DNA from: Halomicrobium sp. LC1Hm
GTDB lineage: Archaea; Halobacteriota; Halobacteria; Halobacteriales; Haloarculaceae
Direction of reading: 5' to 3'
Assembly (NCBI RefSeq): GCF_009617995.1
Contig: NZ_CP044129.1
Coordinates: 682,001 to 746,000 of the forward strand
DNA length: 64,000 bases
Part shown: piece after piece, positions 8,091 through 16,062 of the stretch
Position numbering within the stretch: the stretch's first letter is position 1
How the letters are laid out: each line of letters begins with the position of its first letter
Notes under the pieces: generated by a model
Databases searched by the model: none
What the model was told of the DNA's origin: nothing
The model's input: only the letters and a program-made list of their open reading frames with translations
Made by a program: the position numbers and the translations under genes

Positions 8091-9053
8091 TTATTCCCCC
8101 CTTTTCTGACGATATTCATCAATTACTGGATCAATATTATAATCAACATTAACGCCTGCGGACTGCAACCTTTCATATGAATTGATAAAGAAATCATCGG
8201 GCGGGTATTTTTTATTAGGTGGGAGAGAGCACCAATGCTCCCAAAGAATACATAATTCGCGCAAAAAAGTGATTGAGGAAACAATCCTGCCTTCTGATCC
8301 AAACTCACTTAGATCCTGTCCAGATTTTATATGAACACGTCCATCAGATTCAACATCTACAGTTAGCATAACGCCTTCAAGATTGAATATCCCGCCAATC
8401 ATCGCCATATCTTTTCCCACAAGAATACCAGTTAGAACAGGCGCAGAGAGACTTGCATCAACTGATCCAGAGACTCTGTTAGATTTGCCGAACTCCGATT
8501 GATCACCAATAACCTTCGCATCAGTTAGCCGTTTAATTTGGATTTTAGATGGAAGAGAATTGTTAGAATTGTAGACATACATCAACCAGAGTAGAAAATC
8601 TGGTGTGAATTCGACCTCTTCAAAAAGTGTATTTAATTCAGAAGTTTCTAACCTCTTCAGGACCATCTGTGTAGATTCGTCAACAATACCACTGGGTCCT
8701 TTGAAAAACAAATAACCATCTGAGGTTACAAATATGTCACAATTCCTTTCATCTCTTACATAGAATGTTGCAGGCTCGCCCTGATCATCAAGGCCCTTCT
8801 GTTCTCGGAATTCCTCGATAGTATATTTGAACCAACGGACCTCTTCGTCTAGTATTCGTAGGAATTCCCGAGGCAGTGGTTCGTCAACGGTTCTGGCTGG
8901 AAGCATGACCTCACTTACTGATCTTTGAGGCTCCGAGGGTGTACCACGTTGCTCTGTATTAAATGTGAATTCCTTGCTGAATTTTTCGAGATCGATCTCA
9001 GATTCGAGCTTATAAATTTGATTAAATACTAAATATCCACTATATTCGGGCAT
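8091..9053 (-). CDS. Unrecognised 320-aa protein, first gene of AT-rich AlbA_2 operon
   Basis: A 320-residue protein starting MPEYSGYLVFNQIYKLESE. I do not recognise the family. It has no membrane helix or signal peptide; it appears alpha/beta, with a conserved-looking centre (DIFVTSDGYLFFKGPSGIVD) and a C-terminal aromatic segment (LRELCILWEHWCSLPPN). AT-rich codons match the two genes downstream, which follow with 2-bp and 1-bp gaps, so the three were probably acquired together. It could be the sensor or effector of the operon; nothing in the sequence decides this. Confidence 0.6.
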   Translation of the reverse strand: MPEYSGYLVFNQIYKLESEIDLEKFSKEFTFNTEQRGTPSEPQRSVSEVMLPARTVDEPLPREFLRILDEEVRWFKYTIEEFREQKGLDDQGEPATFYVRDERNCDIFVTSDGYLFFKGPSGIVDESTQMVLKRLETSELNTLFEEVEFTPDFLLWLMYVYNSNNSLPSKIQIKRLTDAKVIGDQSEFGKSNRVSGSVDASLSAPVLTGILVGKDMAMIGGIFNLEGVMLTVDVESDGRVHIKSGQDLSEFGSEGRIVSSITFLRELCILWEHWCSLPPNKKYPPDDFFINSYERLQSAGVNVDYNIDPVIDEYRQKRGE

Positions 9054-9483
9054 TGAGAGTAGTCACCAGACATCAGTAGAATAGCAATACTATTGAATCC
9101 ATGTGATATTGAAGAAGTCCTCCCGGAAATTTGGCACCTATTTACCCCGAATCCACCCCTCGAACCGTCTGTATGCAGGACAGCATGGAGGTCGACAGTG
9201 GCGAGGAGGTGACTGTAGAGCACATGAAGACCCTCTCCAGCGACGGTACACGCTTCGCACCACGGAGTCCCCGGCGTCGCTCGTCTGCGTCACGCCCAGA
9301 AGCTCACCGGCGACACGGACGGCCCGCGGCCCACGTCGAGCGTCGCGGAAAAGACACGGCTGTCCCTCTCGGCAGGATCGGCGGTCGACGCTGGCGGCTG
9401 ACGAGCGGTCGCTGTCGAGTGGGAACGCCGGTCACAGCGTCCACGCGAACACTTATGCTCGGATCTGACAAAGACGAGAGCGG
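9054..9483 (+). other. Gene-poor interval with decayed sequence
   Basis: About 430 bp between the AT-rich operon and the broken histidine kinase. Composition switches from AT-rich to GC-rich near 9125. Open frames here (for example 9131-9487 on the plus strand) have Arg/Ser-rich translations typical of non-coding GC-rich DNA, and I see no motif. It probably contains the right edge of the inserted segment. Confidence 0.5.
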
Positions 9484-10250
9484 ATGATCCGGCTCGGAAC
9501 GGGGCTGCTGTCGACCGCCGACGGCCAGTCGAGACTGCTCGTCGGCTCCGAGCCGGTGTCGCTGCTGCTGGTGTTGACCGCCGCAGTCGTCGGGATGGGC
9601 GTCGCGTTCCTGGTGTGGCTCCACCGGGATCGTCCCGGTGCGCCGCCGCTGGCCGTGTTCGTCACCACGGCCAGCCTGTGGTCGATGGCCGAAGGGCTGG
9701 AGCTCGCGGCCGCCGGGTTCGGAGAGATGCGTGCGCTCGCACAGGCGGAGTTGATCCTCTCGACGGTCATCCCGCTGGCCTGGCTGGTGACCGTGCTCGA
9801 ATACACCGGCAGAGGGGAGTGGCTCACCCGTCGTCGGCTGGCGGGGCTGCTGGTAGAGCCGCTGCTCGTTACGGTCCTCGTCGTGACGGCACGTCGCCAC
9901 GCGCTGGTCTGGCAGTCGACGGGAACGACCGTCTTCGGGGACACGAGCGTCTTCGCACCGAACGTCACGGTGCGCGTCGCCGAGAACGTCGCCGATCGAC
10001 AGGTCCGTCTCGACGTGATCGACGACGGGCCAGGGATCGACGAGGCCGAGATCGCCGCGGGACCAGCGACGAGGAGACGGCGCTGCACCACGCTTCCGGG
10101 GTCGGACTCTGGCTCGTGACGTGGGTCGTGCGTGGCTACGGCGGCACGATCGACTTCGCCGTCGAGGACGGGACGACCGTGACGATACGACTGCCGCGGG
10201 CCGACGGGTCGGTGAGCCTCGACGACGCGACACCCTCCGTGACCAAGTAA
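9484..10250 (+). pseudogene. Broken sensor histidine kinase (7TM N-terminus joined to ATPase end, frameshifted)
   Basis: The first ~155 codons encode an N-terminal membrane region with several helices, like the 7TM sensor region of haloarchaeal histidine kinases (compare the intact kinase at 54068-55789). The sequence then jumps directly to the end of a HATPase domain (VRLDVIDDGPGI), so the PAS, phospho-acceptor and N-box parts are gone. Near 10060 the frame shifts: the ATPase end continues in another frame as ETALHHASGVGLWLVTWVV and ends at 10250. One internal deletion plus one frameshift make it non-functional. Confidence 0.75.
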
Positions 10251-10294
10251 CGGCGAGTCAGCAGGGTTTTGTTCACCCTCGGCGTCGCGAACCC

Positions 10295-10669
10295 ATGGGA
10301 TACCACGTCGTCGATCCCGCCGACCTCGACCCGGAACCGGATCGTCCGTCCGAGATGAAGTACGTCAGCGAGGCCGCAGACCTCGATCACATCGGGCTGC
10401 GGACCTACCGCGTCGAACCCGGCGAGTCGATCCCGCTGTCGGGCCTGCACTACCACGACGAACAGGAAGAGGTGTTCTACGTCCGCGAGGGGCAGCTGAG
10501 CGTCGAGACGCCCGATCGAACGTACACCGTCGATCCCGGCCAGTTCTTCGTCGCCGAACCGGGTAGTCCCCACCGCGCGCACGTCGCCGCCGACGCCGAC
10601 GGCGAGTGTCGCCTGCTCGGAATGGGCGCGCCGCCACAGAGCGACGGCCACGGCTACGAGGCGTCCTGA
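10295..10669 (+). CDS. Cupin-domain protein
   Basis: A 124-residue single-domain cupin. Motif 1 is visible as GLHYHDEQEEVFYVREG (metal-ligand His/Glu) and motif 2 as DPGQFFVAEPGSPHRAHV. Small cupins of this kind bind a metal and act as isomerases, oxygenases or ligand sensors; the substrate cannot be inferred. The ATG at 10295 is preferred to upstream in-frame codons, which would extend into the kinase pseudogene. The convergent membrane-protein gene ends 2 bp downstream. Confidence 0.85.
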   Translation: MGYHVVDPADLDPEPDRPSEMKYVSEAADLDHIGLRTYRVEPGESIPLSGLHYHDEQEEVFYVREGQLSVETPDRTYTVDPGQFFVAEPGSPHRAHVAADADGECRLLGMGAPPQSDGHGYEAS

Positions 10670-10671
10670 GT

Positions 10672-11505
10672 TCACGGAATCCCGGCGGCGAGCACCATCC
10701 CGACGTACCCGACCACGGCGAGCGGGAGTCCGACGTGTATCAGCCGGCGACTGTTCCGTGCGAACTGGCCAAGCGCCTCGGGACCTCGCTCGGCGAGGAC
10801 GGCGGCCTCCAGAGAGTCACTCCCCGCGGCACGACCGAACACGGTGACGGCGTCGCCGGGTGCGAGCACGCGCTCTATCTCGTCACCGTCGACTCGGCCG
10901 GTGAGGAATCCGGGACTCGCGTCGGTCGGGTCGACTCGAACGGCCCCGTCCGACCCGGTGAGAGCGAACGGGACCGCACGCCGCTCTGTGGCGACCAGTG
11001 CTTGCCCCCGAGCCGACGCCACCTGATCTTCTACGGCACCGAATCCGGGGCACTCGCCGCGCTGGACGACCAGCGCCGGGCTCCCGTCCGACGCCGAAAC
11101 GACCTGTCCGTCTCGACAGGGTTCTGCCACCCCCGCGACGAGTACGTGGCCGCTGGCGGGGACCGTGGCGGGCGTCACCTCGTCGGCTGCGTGGATCGCC
11201 GTCGCCAGCCGATACTGTCGACCGCCGTACGCAGTCGCGCCGGCACCGACGAGAAAGAGCGTCCAGGCGAGGTGGTACGTGTCGAGACCGGCGTAGTGGG
11301 GGGCCGCCGCCGGGTCCCCGAGGACGTACGTCGTCCCGATACCGGCGACGACGAGCGCCCCGACTGTCCCGTAGACGACCGTCCGTCCTCGGTCTTCGAA
11401 CAGGTAGCGGGCAATTCGCCAGTCGCGTCGATACTCGACGGCGACGAAGACAGCAGCGATCAGGCCTACCGGAAGGAGAAAGTCCCACAGGAGGTGTTCG
11501 ATCAC
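10672..11505 (-). CDS. Membrane protein with soluble GIDE-like middle region
   Basis: A 277-residue protein with hydrophobic helices near residues 5-22, 42-62 and 75-93, and a last one at about 255-275. The ~150-residue middle domain contains ASGHVLVAGVAEP and later LAPGDAVTVFGRA, an arrangement seen in membrane proteins with a GIDE/MUL1-like fold whose role in archaea is unknown. The soluble domain is likely outside or in the cytoplasm between helices 3 and 4. No operon partner is evident. Confidence 0.6.
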   Translation of the reverse strand: MIEHLLWDFLLPVGLIAAVFVAVEYRRDWRIARYLFEDRGRTVVYGTVGALVVAGIGTTYVLGDPAAAPHYAGLDTYHLAWTLFLVGAGATAYGGRQYRLATAIHAADEVTPATVPASGHVLVAGVAEPCRDGQVVSASDGSPALVVQRGECPGFGAVEDQVASARGQALVATERRAVPFALTGSDGAVRVDPTDASPGFLTGRVDGDEIERVLAPGDAVTVFGRAAGSDSLEAAVLAERGPEALGQFARNSRRLIHVGLPLAVVGYVGMVLAAGIP

Positions 11506-11588
11506 GATTTCTGTTCACCCTAGTTCGGAGAGACGGCGGCGTTGGCCACTCCTCGCAACGCGACGAGTGGCCGCATCCGACCCGCGTG

Positions 11589-12203
11589 TTACTCGCCGTC
11601 GGCCTCGCTCTCTCGCCGCATCGCGATCTCGAACCACGGACACAGGCGGAGCTGTCGGTAGAACTTCGGGTTCTCCTGGAGGTCCTCGTAGGACACCCAG
11701 AGCAGACCCCCGACCTCCTCGGGATCTCGGTCCAGCGAGGTGTCGGTCAGCGTCGCCTGCAGGACTGTACAGACCTCCCACTCGACGCCGGCGTTCTCGT
11801 AGTAGCGCTTGTACTCGAAGCGGTCTGTCTTCTGGAGATCGTCGTACTGGTCGGGCGTAATCCCGAGTTCCTCTTCGAGGCGCTGGCGGGTGGCTTCCTC
11901 CTGGCTCTGGCCCTCGACGGGGTGGGACGCGACGGTGCCGTCCCAGTGAGTGTCCCACAGGCGCTTGTCGTGAGCGCGCTGGGCCAGCAGGATCCGCCCC
12001 TCCTCGTCGAACAACAGCGCCGTGAACGCGCGGTGGCGGATGCCGTCGCCCGTGTGGGCGTCGAGACGGTTGGCCGTCCCCTGTTTCTCGTCGTTCGCGT
12101 CGACGGCGATCACGTCCTGGAGCGCGTTCTCGTGTTCCACGTCGTCGTCCATGTCTGGGGTCTCGGCGGAGTCGCTCTTACTCCCTTCGGCTGCGTCGCT
12201 CAT
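11589..12203 (-). CDS. idi: Type 1 isopentenyl-diphosphate isomerase-like Nudix protein
   Basis: A 204-residue Nudix protein that aligns with type 1 IPP isomerases: HRAFTALLFDEEGRILLAQRA, then WDGTVASHPVEGQSQEEA and EWEVCTVL. IPP isomerase interconverts IPP and DMAPP for archaeal lipids and carotenoids. The catalytic glutamate region (E143 in EWEVC) and a ligand His (H94) are present. The cysteine that acts as acid/base in bacterial enzymes (in the NSVCGHP motif) is replaced by alanine (A92 in TVASHP). The first 25 residues are an acidic, disordered tail. It could be an active variant or a Nudix hydrolase of related fold. Confidence 0.8.
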   Translation of the reverse strand: MSDAAEGSKSDSAETPDMDDDVEHENALQDVIAVDANDEKQGTANRLDAHTGDGIRHRAFTALLFDEEGRILLAQRAHDKRLWDTHWDGTVASHPVEGQSQEEATRQRLEEELGITPDQYDDLQKTDRFEYKRYYENAGVEWEVCTVLQATLTDTSLDRDPEEVGGLLWVSYEDLQENPKFYRQLRLCPWFEIAMRRESEADGE

Positions 12204-12252
12204 ACCCGTGGCTCTCGGCAGGCACTCTTTGCTGCTTCGGTTGCGGGACGGA

Positions 12253-12438
12253 TCAAGAACGCGAGGCGTCGGCTTCGTCCCCGTCGGCGAGGCGAACAGC
12301 GCCAGAGAGGTCGTGCTGGGTCGTCTCGGTCAGGTCGATCCCGGCGGCACGGAACCGCTCGTGGACCGCCCGGAGAAACTGGGACTGGACGGTGGCGCGC
12401 TGGCTGCGGTCGGCGCGGTCGAGCCAGATCGTCGAGAA
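12253..12438 (-). pseudogene. Remnant of an MscS-type mechanosensitive channel C-terminus
   Basis: On the minus strand a short frame encodes the C-terminal tail of an MscS-like channel: WLDRADRSQRATVQSQFL, then AVHERFRAAGID followed by a short acidic end and a TGA at 12253-12255. The frame is closed upstream by an in-frame stop, and no channel pore or beta domain is present. The upstream junction falls exactly in one of the duplicated lrp-tail sequences, so a deletion or rearrangement has removed the rest of the gene. Confidence 0.55.
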
Positions 12439-12463
12439 TCAGCCCCACTCGGCGGATGCTCCA
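12427..12463 (-). repeat. Duplicated lrp 3'-end sequence, outer copy
   Basis: Contains the 14-mer GTCGAGAATCAGCC, which also occurs at 12558 and, inside the lrp gene, at 12617. About 37 bp around it match the copy at 12554-12591. Confidence 0.6.
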
Positions 12464-12553
12464 ATCAGCGACTCGCTTCACCGTCGCTCACGGCTCACTC
12501 CGTTCGCGCGTTCGGAGTTCTCACTTTGTTCGAACTCCCGGCTCAGCCGAGTC

Positions 12554-12591
12554 GCTCGTCGAGAATCAGCCTCACCTCGCCGGATGCTCCA
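12554..12591 (-). repeat. Duplicated lrp 3'-end sequence, inner copy
   Basis: Second extra copy. On the minus strand it still encodes RLILDERLG and a stop, as at the true end of the lrp gene 59 bp away. The stretch between the copies holds no gene. Confidence 0.6.
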
Positions 12592-12601
12592 GTGAACGGC
12601 A

Positions 12602-13015
12602 CTATCCGAGCCGTTCGTCGAGAATCAGCCTCGTCTTCGTGCTCACGACTTCCTCCAGCTCCCGGGCCTGTGTAATCAGTTCGTTGACGCCGCCGGTGTC
12701 GGCGCAGTCGACCACGAGTACGATGTCCTCCTCTCCCGACACCTGCCAGACGAAGTCGACTTCGGGCCACTCGGCCATGAGGTCGGTGACGGCGTGCGTG
12801 TCGACGTTGACGTCGACGCTGACCTCGATCATCGCTTTGACGTTGCCCGTCTGCGTAGCGATGGTGAAGCGCTCGATGATCCCCTCGTCGATCAGCCGCT
12901 CGACGCGGTTTCGGACGGTGCCCTCGGAGGTTCCCACCTCGTCGGCGATCTCCGTGTACGGCGTTCGGGAGTCCCGCCGGAGGATGCCCATGATCTCGCG
13001 GTCGAGGTCGTCCAT
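12602..13015 (-). CDS. Lrp/AsnC-family transcriptional regulator
   Basis: A 137-residue regulator. An N-terminal winged HTH (LDREIMGILRRDSRTPYTEIADEV, then SEGTVRNRVERL) is followed by a RAM ligand-binding domain (AMIEVSVDVNVD, VSGEEDIVLVVDCAD). Lrp-type proteins form octamer-like assemblies and respond to amino acids, often glutamine or leucine. It is divergent from carA with 102 bp between the starts, and a perfect inverted repeat lies in that gap, so it plausibly regulates itself and carA. Its 3' end has been duplicated twice downstream. Confidence 0.88.
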   Translation of the reverse strand: MDDLDREIMGILRRDSRTPYTEIADEVGTSEGTVRNRVERLIDEGIIERFTIATQTGNVKAMIEVSVDVNVDTHAVTDLMAEWPEVDFVWQVSGEEDIVLVVDCADTGGVNELITQARELEEVVSTKTRLILDERLG

Positions 13016-13051
13016 TGAGATGTGACGCTTGTCGCGGTCCCTACTTGAGGA

Positions 13052-13066
13052 TTACGAAAATCGTAA
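13052..13066. promoter_or_regulatory. Inverted repeat, candidate Lrp operator between lrp and carA
   Basis: The sequence TTACGAAAATCGTAA is a perfect palindrome (6-bp arms TTACGA/TCGTAA around AAA) midway between the divergent lrp-like and carA genes. A half-like ATCTCGTAA lies just upstream of the carA ATG. The carA TATA-like box (CTTATCA, near 13086) is 30 bp upstream of a leaderless start, so the palindrome sits at an activator or repressor distance. Confidence 0.5.
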
Positions 13067-13117
13067 CTCGACTTCGAAAGCAACCCTTATCAGCCCGAAC
13101 TATGTACGTATCTCGTA

Positions 13118-14164
13118 ATGGCTGACGCATACGTCGCGATCGAAGGTGAGCGTGTCGTCGAGGCACGTTCGCGCGCACCGGGCACCGCACGTGGCGAACT
13201 GGTATTTACGACCGCGTACACGGGCTACGAGGAGAGTCTGACCGACCCGTCCTACGAGGAGCAGGTCCTCACGTTCTCGTATCCCTTGATCGGCAACTAC
13301 GGCGTCCGCGAAGAGCGGTTCGAGTCCGACCGAGTCCACCCCCGCGCCGCCGTCGCTCGCGAGATGACCGACGACGTGGCCGAGTGGCTCGAAAGCGAGG
13401 GCGTCCCGGCCGTCGACCACCTCGACACCCGCGACATCGTCACGGAGATCCGCGACGAGGGTGCGATGAAGTGTGGCATCTCGGCCGGTCCCGACGCCAG
13501 CGAGGCGAAAGCGCTCGAACAGCTCGCCCAGTGTGAGCACATGTCCGACCACACCGACATCGGCGCACAGGTCAGCGTCGACGAGGCAGAGACCCACAAC
13601 GAAGCGGGCGACGGGCCGACGGTCGCGCTCGTCGACTGTGGCGCGAAGGGATCGATCGTCTCGTCGCTGGTCGAACGCGACGCCACCGTCCACGTCCTGC
13701 CCTACGACACGACGCCGGAGACGGTCGACGAACTCGACCCGGACGTGCTGTTTATCTCGAACGGCCCCGGCGACCCGGTGAACTTCGAGCAGGCCAACGA
13801 ACTCGTCGCCGAGAAGGTCGGCGACGTCCCCCTCGCTGGCATCTGTCTGGGCCAGCAGGTCGTCGCCAACGCCCTGGGTGGGGACACCGAGAAGATGGAG
13901 TTCGGCCACCGCGGCGTCAACCAGCCCGTGCGTGACCTGCGCAGTGGACAGGTCGTCATGACCACCCAGAACCACGGCTACACGGTCGCCGACCCCGGCG
14001 AGAAACTCGACGTGACGCAGGTCAACGTCAACGACGACACGCCCGAGGGACTGGAGAACGACGACCTCGACATCATCACCCGCCAGTACCACCCCGAGGC
14101 CAACCCCGGCCCCAACGACTCGCTGGACTTCTTCGACGACGTGCTGGCGCTGGCAGAGGAGTAA
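13118..14164 (+). CDS. carA: Carbamoyl-phosphate synthase small (glutaminase) subunit
   Basis: A 348-residue CarA. The N-terminal domain shows TAYTGYEESLTDPSY and FSYPLIGNYG. The C-terminal class I amidotransferase has the nucleophile elbow GICLGQQ (Cys near 243) and the His/Glu part RQYHPEANPGP. CarA releases ammonia from glutamine and channels it to CarB to make carbamoyl phosphate for pyrimidines and arginine. carB is not in the window. The start at 13118 follows the TATA-like box by about 30 bp. An 80-bp hairpin repeat begins at the last base of its TAA stop. Confidence 0.96.
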   Translation: MADAYVAIEGERVVEARSRAPGTARGELVFTTAYTGYEESLTDPSYEEQVLTFSYPLIGNYGVREERFESDRVHPRAAVAREMTDDVAEWLESEGVPAVDHLDTRDIVTEIRDEGAMKCGISAGPDASEAKALEQLAQCEHMSDHTDIGAQVSVDEAETHNEAGDGPTVALVDCGAKGSIVSSLVERDATVHVLPYDTTPETVDELDPDVLFISNGPGDPVNFEQANELVAEKVGDVPLAGICLGQQVVANALGGDTEKMEFGHRGVNQPVRDLRSGQVVMTTQNHGYTVADPGEKLDVTQVNVNDDTPEGLENDDLDIITRQYHPEANPGPNDSLDFFDDVLALAEE

Positions 14165-14243
14165 TACTACCGGCTGTACATCTGTGACCGATTTCGCCAC
14201 CCTGGGGTGGCGAAGCTCGTCACGAAGTGACAGCCGGCAGTAT
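14164..14243 (+). repeat. Type 1 hairpin repeat, copy 1 (after carA)
   Basis: An 80-bp imperfect palindrome with outer arms ATACTACCGGCTGT and ACAGCCGGCAGTAT and an inner stem TTCGCCACC/GGTGGCGAA. It begins on the final A of the carA stop codon (TAATAC). The same structure recurs at 25154, 34086, 61364 and, reversed, at 43454. It could serve as a terminator or RNA-processing hairpin. Confidence 0.85.
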
Positions 14244-14322
14244 AAGCGACCGGTCGGTCGTCCTTCAGATCGGTTTTGATCGATGGCTAGCTCTTTAACG
14301 GTGGACTCTCTCTCCCCCCGTA

Positions 14323-16062
14323 ATGGTTGCTGGCGACATCGACTGGCGGGCGCGTGTGAGCGCCGACCCCGCGCTGACGGGGGTGGTCGCGGTGACGGTG
14401 CTGGCGCTGGTGGCGCGACTCGTCGACCTGGGAGGACGCATCGCACACTTCGACGAGGGGAGAGTGGCCTACTGGGCGCTGGAGTACGCCGAGACGGGGT
14501 CGATCTCCTATCGCTACATCGTCCACGGGCCGCTGGTCCAGTACGTCGACGCCTACCTGTTCCAGTTGCTCGGGACCGGCGACGCCGTGATGCGACTCCC
14601 CGTCGCCGTCTTCGGCGGCCTGTTGCCGCTGTCGGCGCTGCTCTTTCGGGACCACCTCCGTGACAGCGAAGTGGTCGCGCTGGCGATCGTACTGGCGGCC
14701 AATCCGGTCTTGCTGTACTACTCGCGGTTCTTCCGGAGCACGCTGCTGGTCGCGGGCTTCGTCTTCGTCGCCTTCGGTCTCGCGGTGCGGGCCTACGACA
14801 CGCGACGGGTCCGCTACGTCTACGGCGTCGCTGCGCTGTTCGGCCTCGCGCTCGCGGCCAAGGAGAACACCGTCGTCTACGCCATCGTCTGGATCGGCGC
14901 GACCGCGCTCGTCGTCGACCAGCTCTTTTTCGCCGAGCGGGGCGAGGAACGCGGTCTCGACCTCGCAGAGCGGTACTGGGGCCGGCTCGTCGCCCGTGGG
15001 CGAGCGCTCGGCCCGGCCGGCGTCGGTCGCTACGCAGGCCATCTCGTCGGAGCCGTCGCCGTCTTCGGACTGGTCGTCGTCTTCTTCTTCGCGCCGCGCA
15101 ATCCCGCGGACGGCGTCGGACTCTGGTACGCGATCGGACACCCGAGTTCGCTCCCGGCGGTGGTCGACGCCACGGTCGCGGATCTCACCGAGGGCTTCGA
15201 GTACTGGTTCGGCGGCACCTCCGATCCCGGCTGTCACAAGGACAACCTCGTCGACGGCTACGCCTGCTTTCTCGGACGGTTCCTCGAAACGCTGCTCGTG
15301 GCTGCTCTGCCGCTGTCGGTGCTGGCCGTCGGCGGATTCCTGATCGAGCGATACGGCGCGGTCCGTCCGCGTCCCGTCGTGCTCTTTGCCAGCTACTGGG
15401 GGTTCGTCTCGGTGGCCGGCTACCCGCTGGGGACCGACATCTACGGGGCCTGGATCACGGTCAACGCGCTGGTGCCGCTGGCGATCCCGGCAGCCGTCGG
15501 GCTGGCGTACCTCTACCGGCTGGGTCGGACCGCCTTCGACGAGGACGACACGGTGTCGACCTCGCTGGTCGGAGTCTTGCTCCTCGTCCTCACCGCCCAG
15601 GTCGCCGTGACGGCCGGTGGGCTCGTCTACGAATCGCCGGCCGCGGCGGACAACAACCTCGTCCAGTACGCCCAGCCGACCGACGACTTCCGGCCGGTGC
15701 TGGCCGCCGCCGCCGAGGCCGACACCGACGGGACGGACGTGCTGATCTACGGCTCGGAGCTCGCGGCCCCGCGCGGCGTCAGTCCACAGGAGCCAAGCTG
15801 TGGCGATCTCGGAGAGCTGTTGCCCCTACAGTGGTACCTCGCGAAACACGACCTGAACGCGTCCTGCGCAGCTGACCCGGCGACGGTCGAAGCCGATCGC
15901 CCGCCGGTCGTCGTCGCACGGGGCGACAACGCGACGGCGCTCGAAGCACGGCTGTCGGGATACACGGCCGAGAGCTACCAGTTCCGTGCCTCTGGCGGGG
16001 CGACGACGTTCTTCGTCCGAGAAGACGTGAGCGAGCCGGAGCCTACCCTTCGACGCCCGTGA
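14323..16062 (+). CDS. agl23: Agl23-type flippase-associated membrane protein (TIGR03663)
   Basis: A 579-residue multi-spanning protein of the TIGR03663 family, related to GT39/PMT glycosyltransferases. The first luminal loop has HFDEGRVAYWALEYAE and YRYIVHGPLVQYVDAY. About 11 helices follow, with ALAAKENTVVYAI in the middle, and the C-terminal ~130 residues form a soluble domain with paired cysteines. In haloarchaea such proteins are linked to moving or modifying lipid-linked sugars for protein N-glycosylation. It ends 20 bp inside the convergent DUF5778-type gene. The UppS/DUF92 genes 3-6 kb away would supply its polyprenyl carrier. Confidence 0.82.
   Translation: MVAGDIDWRARVSADPALTGVVAVTVLALVARLVDLGGRIAHFDEGRVAYWALEYAETGSISYRYIVHGPLVQYVDAYLFQLLGTGDAVMRLPVAVFGGLLPLSALLFRDHLRDSEVVALAIVLAANPVLLYYSRFFRSTLLVAGFVFVAFGLAVRAYDTRRVRYVYGVAALFGLALAAKENTVVYAIVWIGATALVVDQLFFAERGEERGLDLAERYWGRLVARGRALGPAGVGRYAGHLVGAVAVFGLVVVFFFAPRNPADGVGLWYAIGHPSSLPAVVDATVADLTEGFEYWFGGTSDPGCHKDNLVDGYACFLGRFLETLLVAALPLSVLAVGGFLIERYGAVRPRPVVLFASYWGFVSVAGYPLGTDIYGAWITVNALVPLAIPAAVGLAYLYRLGRTAFDEDDTVSTSLVGVLLLVLTAQVAVTAGGLVYESPAAADNNLVQYAQPTDDFRPVLAAAAEADTDGTDVLIYGSELAAPRGVSPQEPSCGDLGELLPLQWYLAKHDLNASCAADPATVEADRPPVVVARGDNATALEARLSGYTAESYQFRASGGATTFFVREDVSEPEPTLRRP

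Noticed and set aside
9131-9487. Plus-strand frame of 118 codons
   Set aside because: The translation is Arg/Ser/Pro-rich in the second half, lacks any motif and spans the composition boundary.
5609-10250. attL/attR pair from the tRNA-Ile 3' end
   Set aside because: I looked for repeats of GGTTCAAATCC and flanks downstream and found none in this interval.
12543-12770. Minus-strand frame ending in RLILDERLG
   Set aside because: It is only the duplicated 3' end of lrp read in another context and overlaps lrp out of frame.
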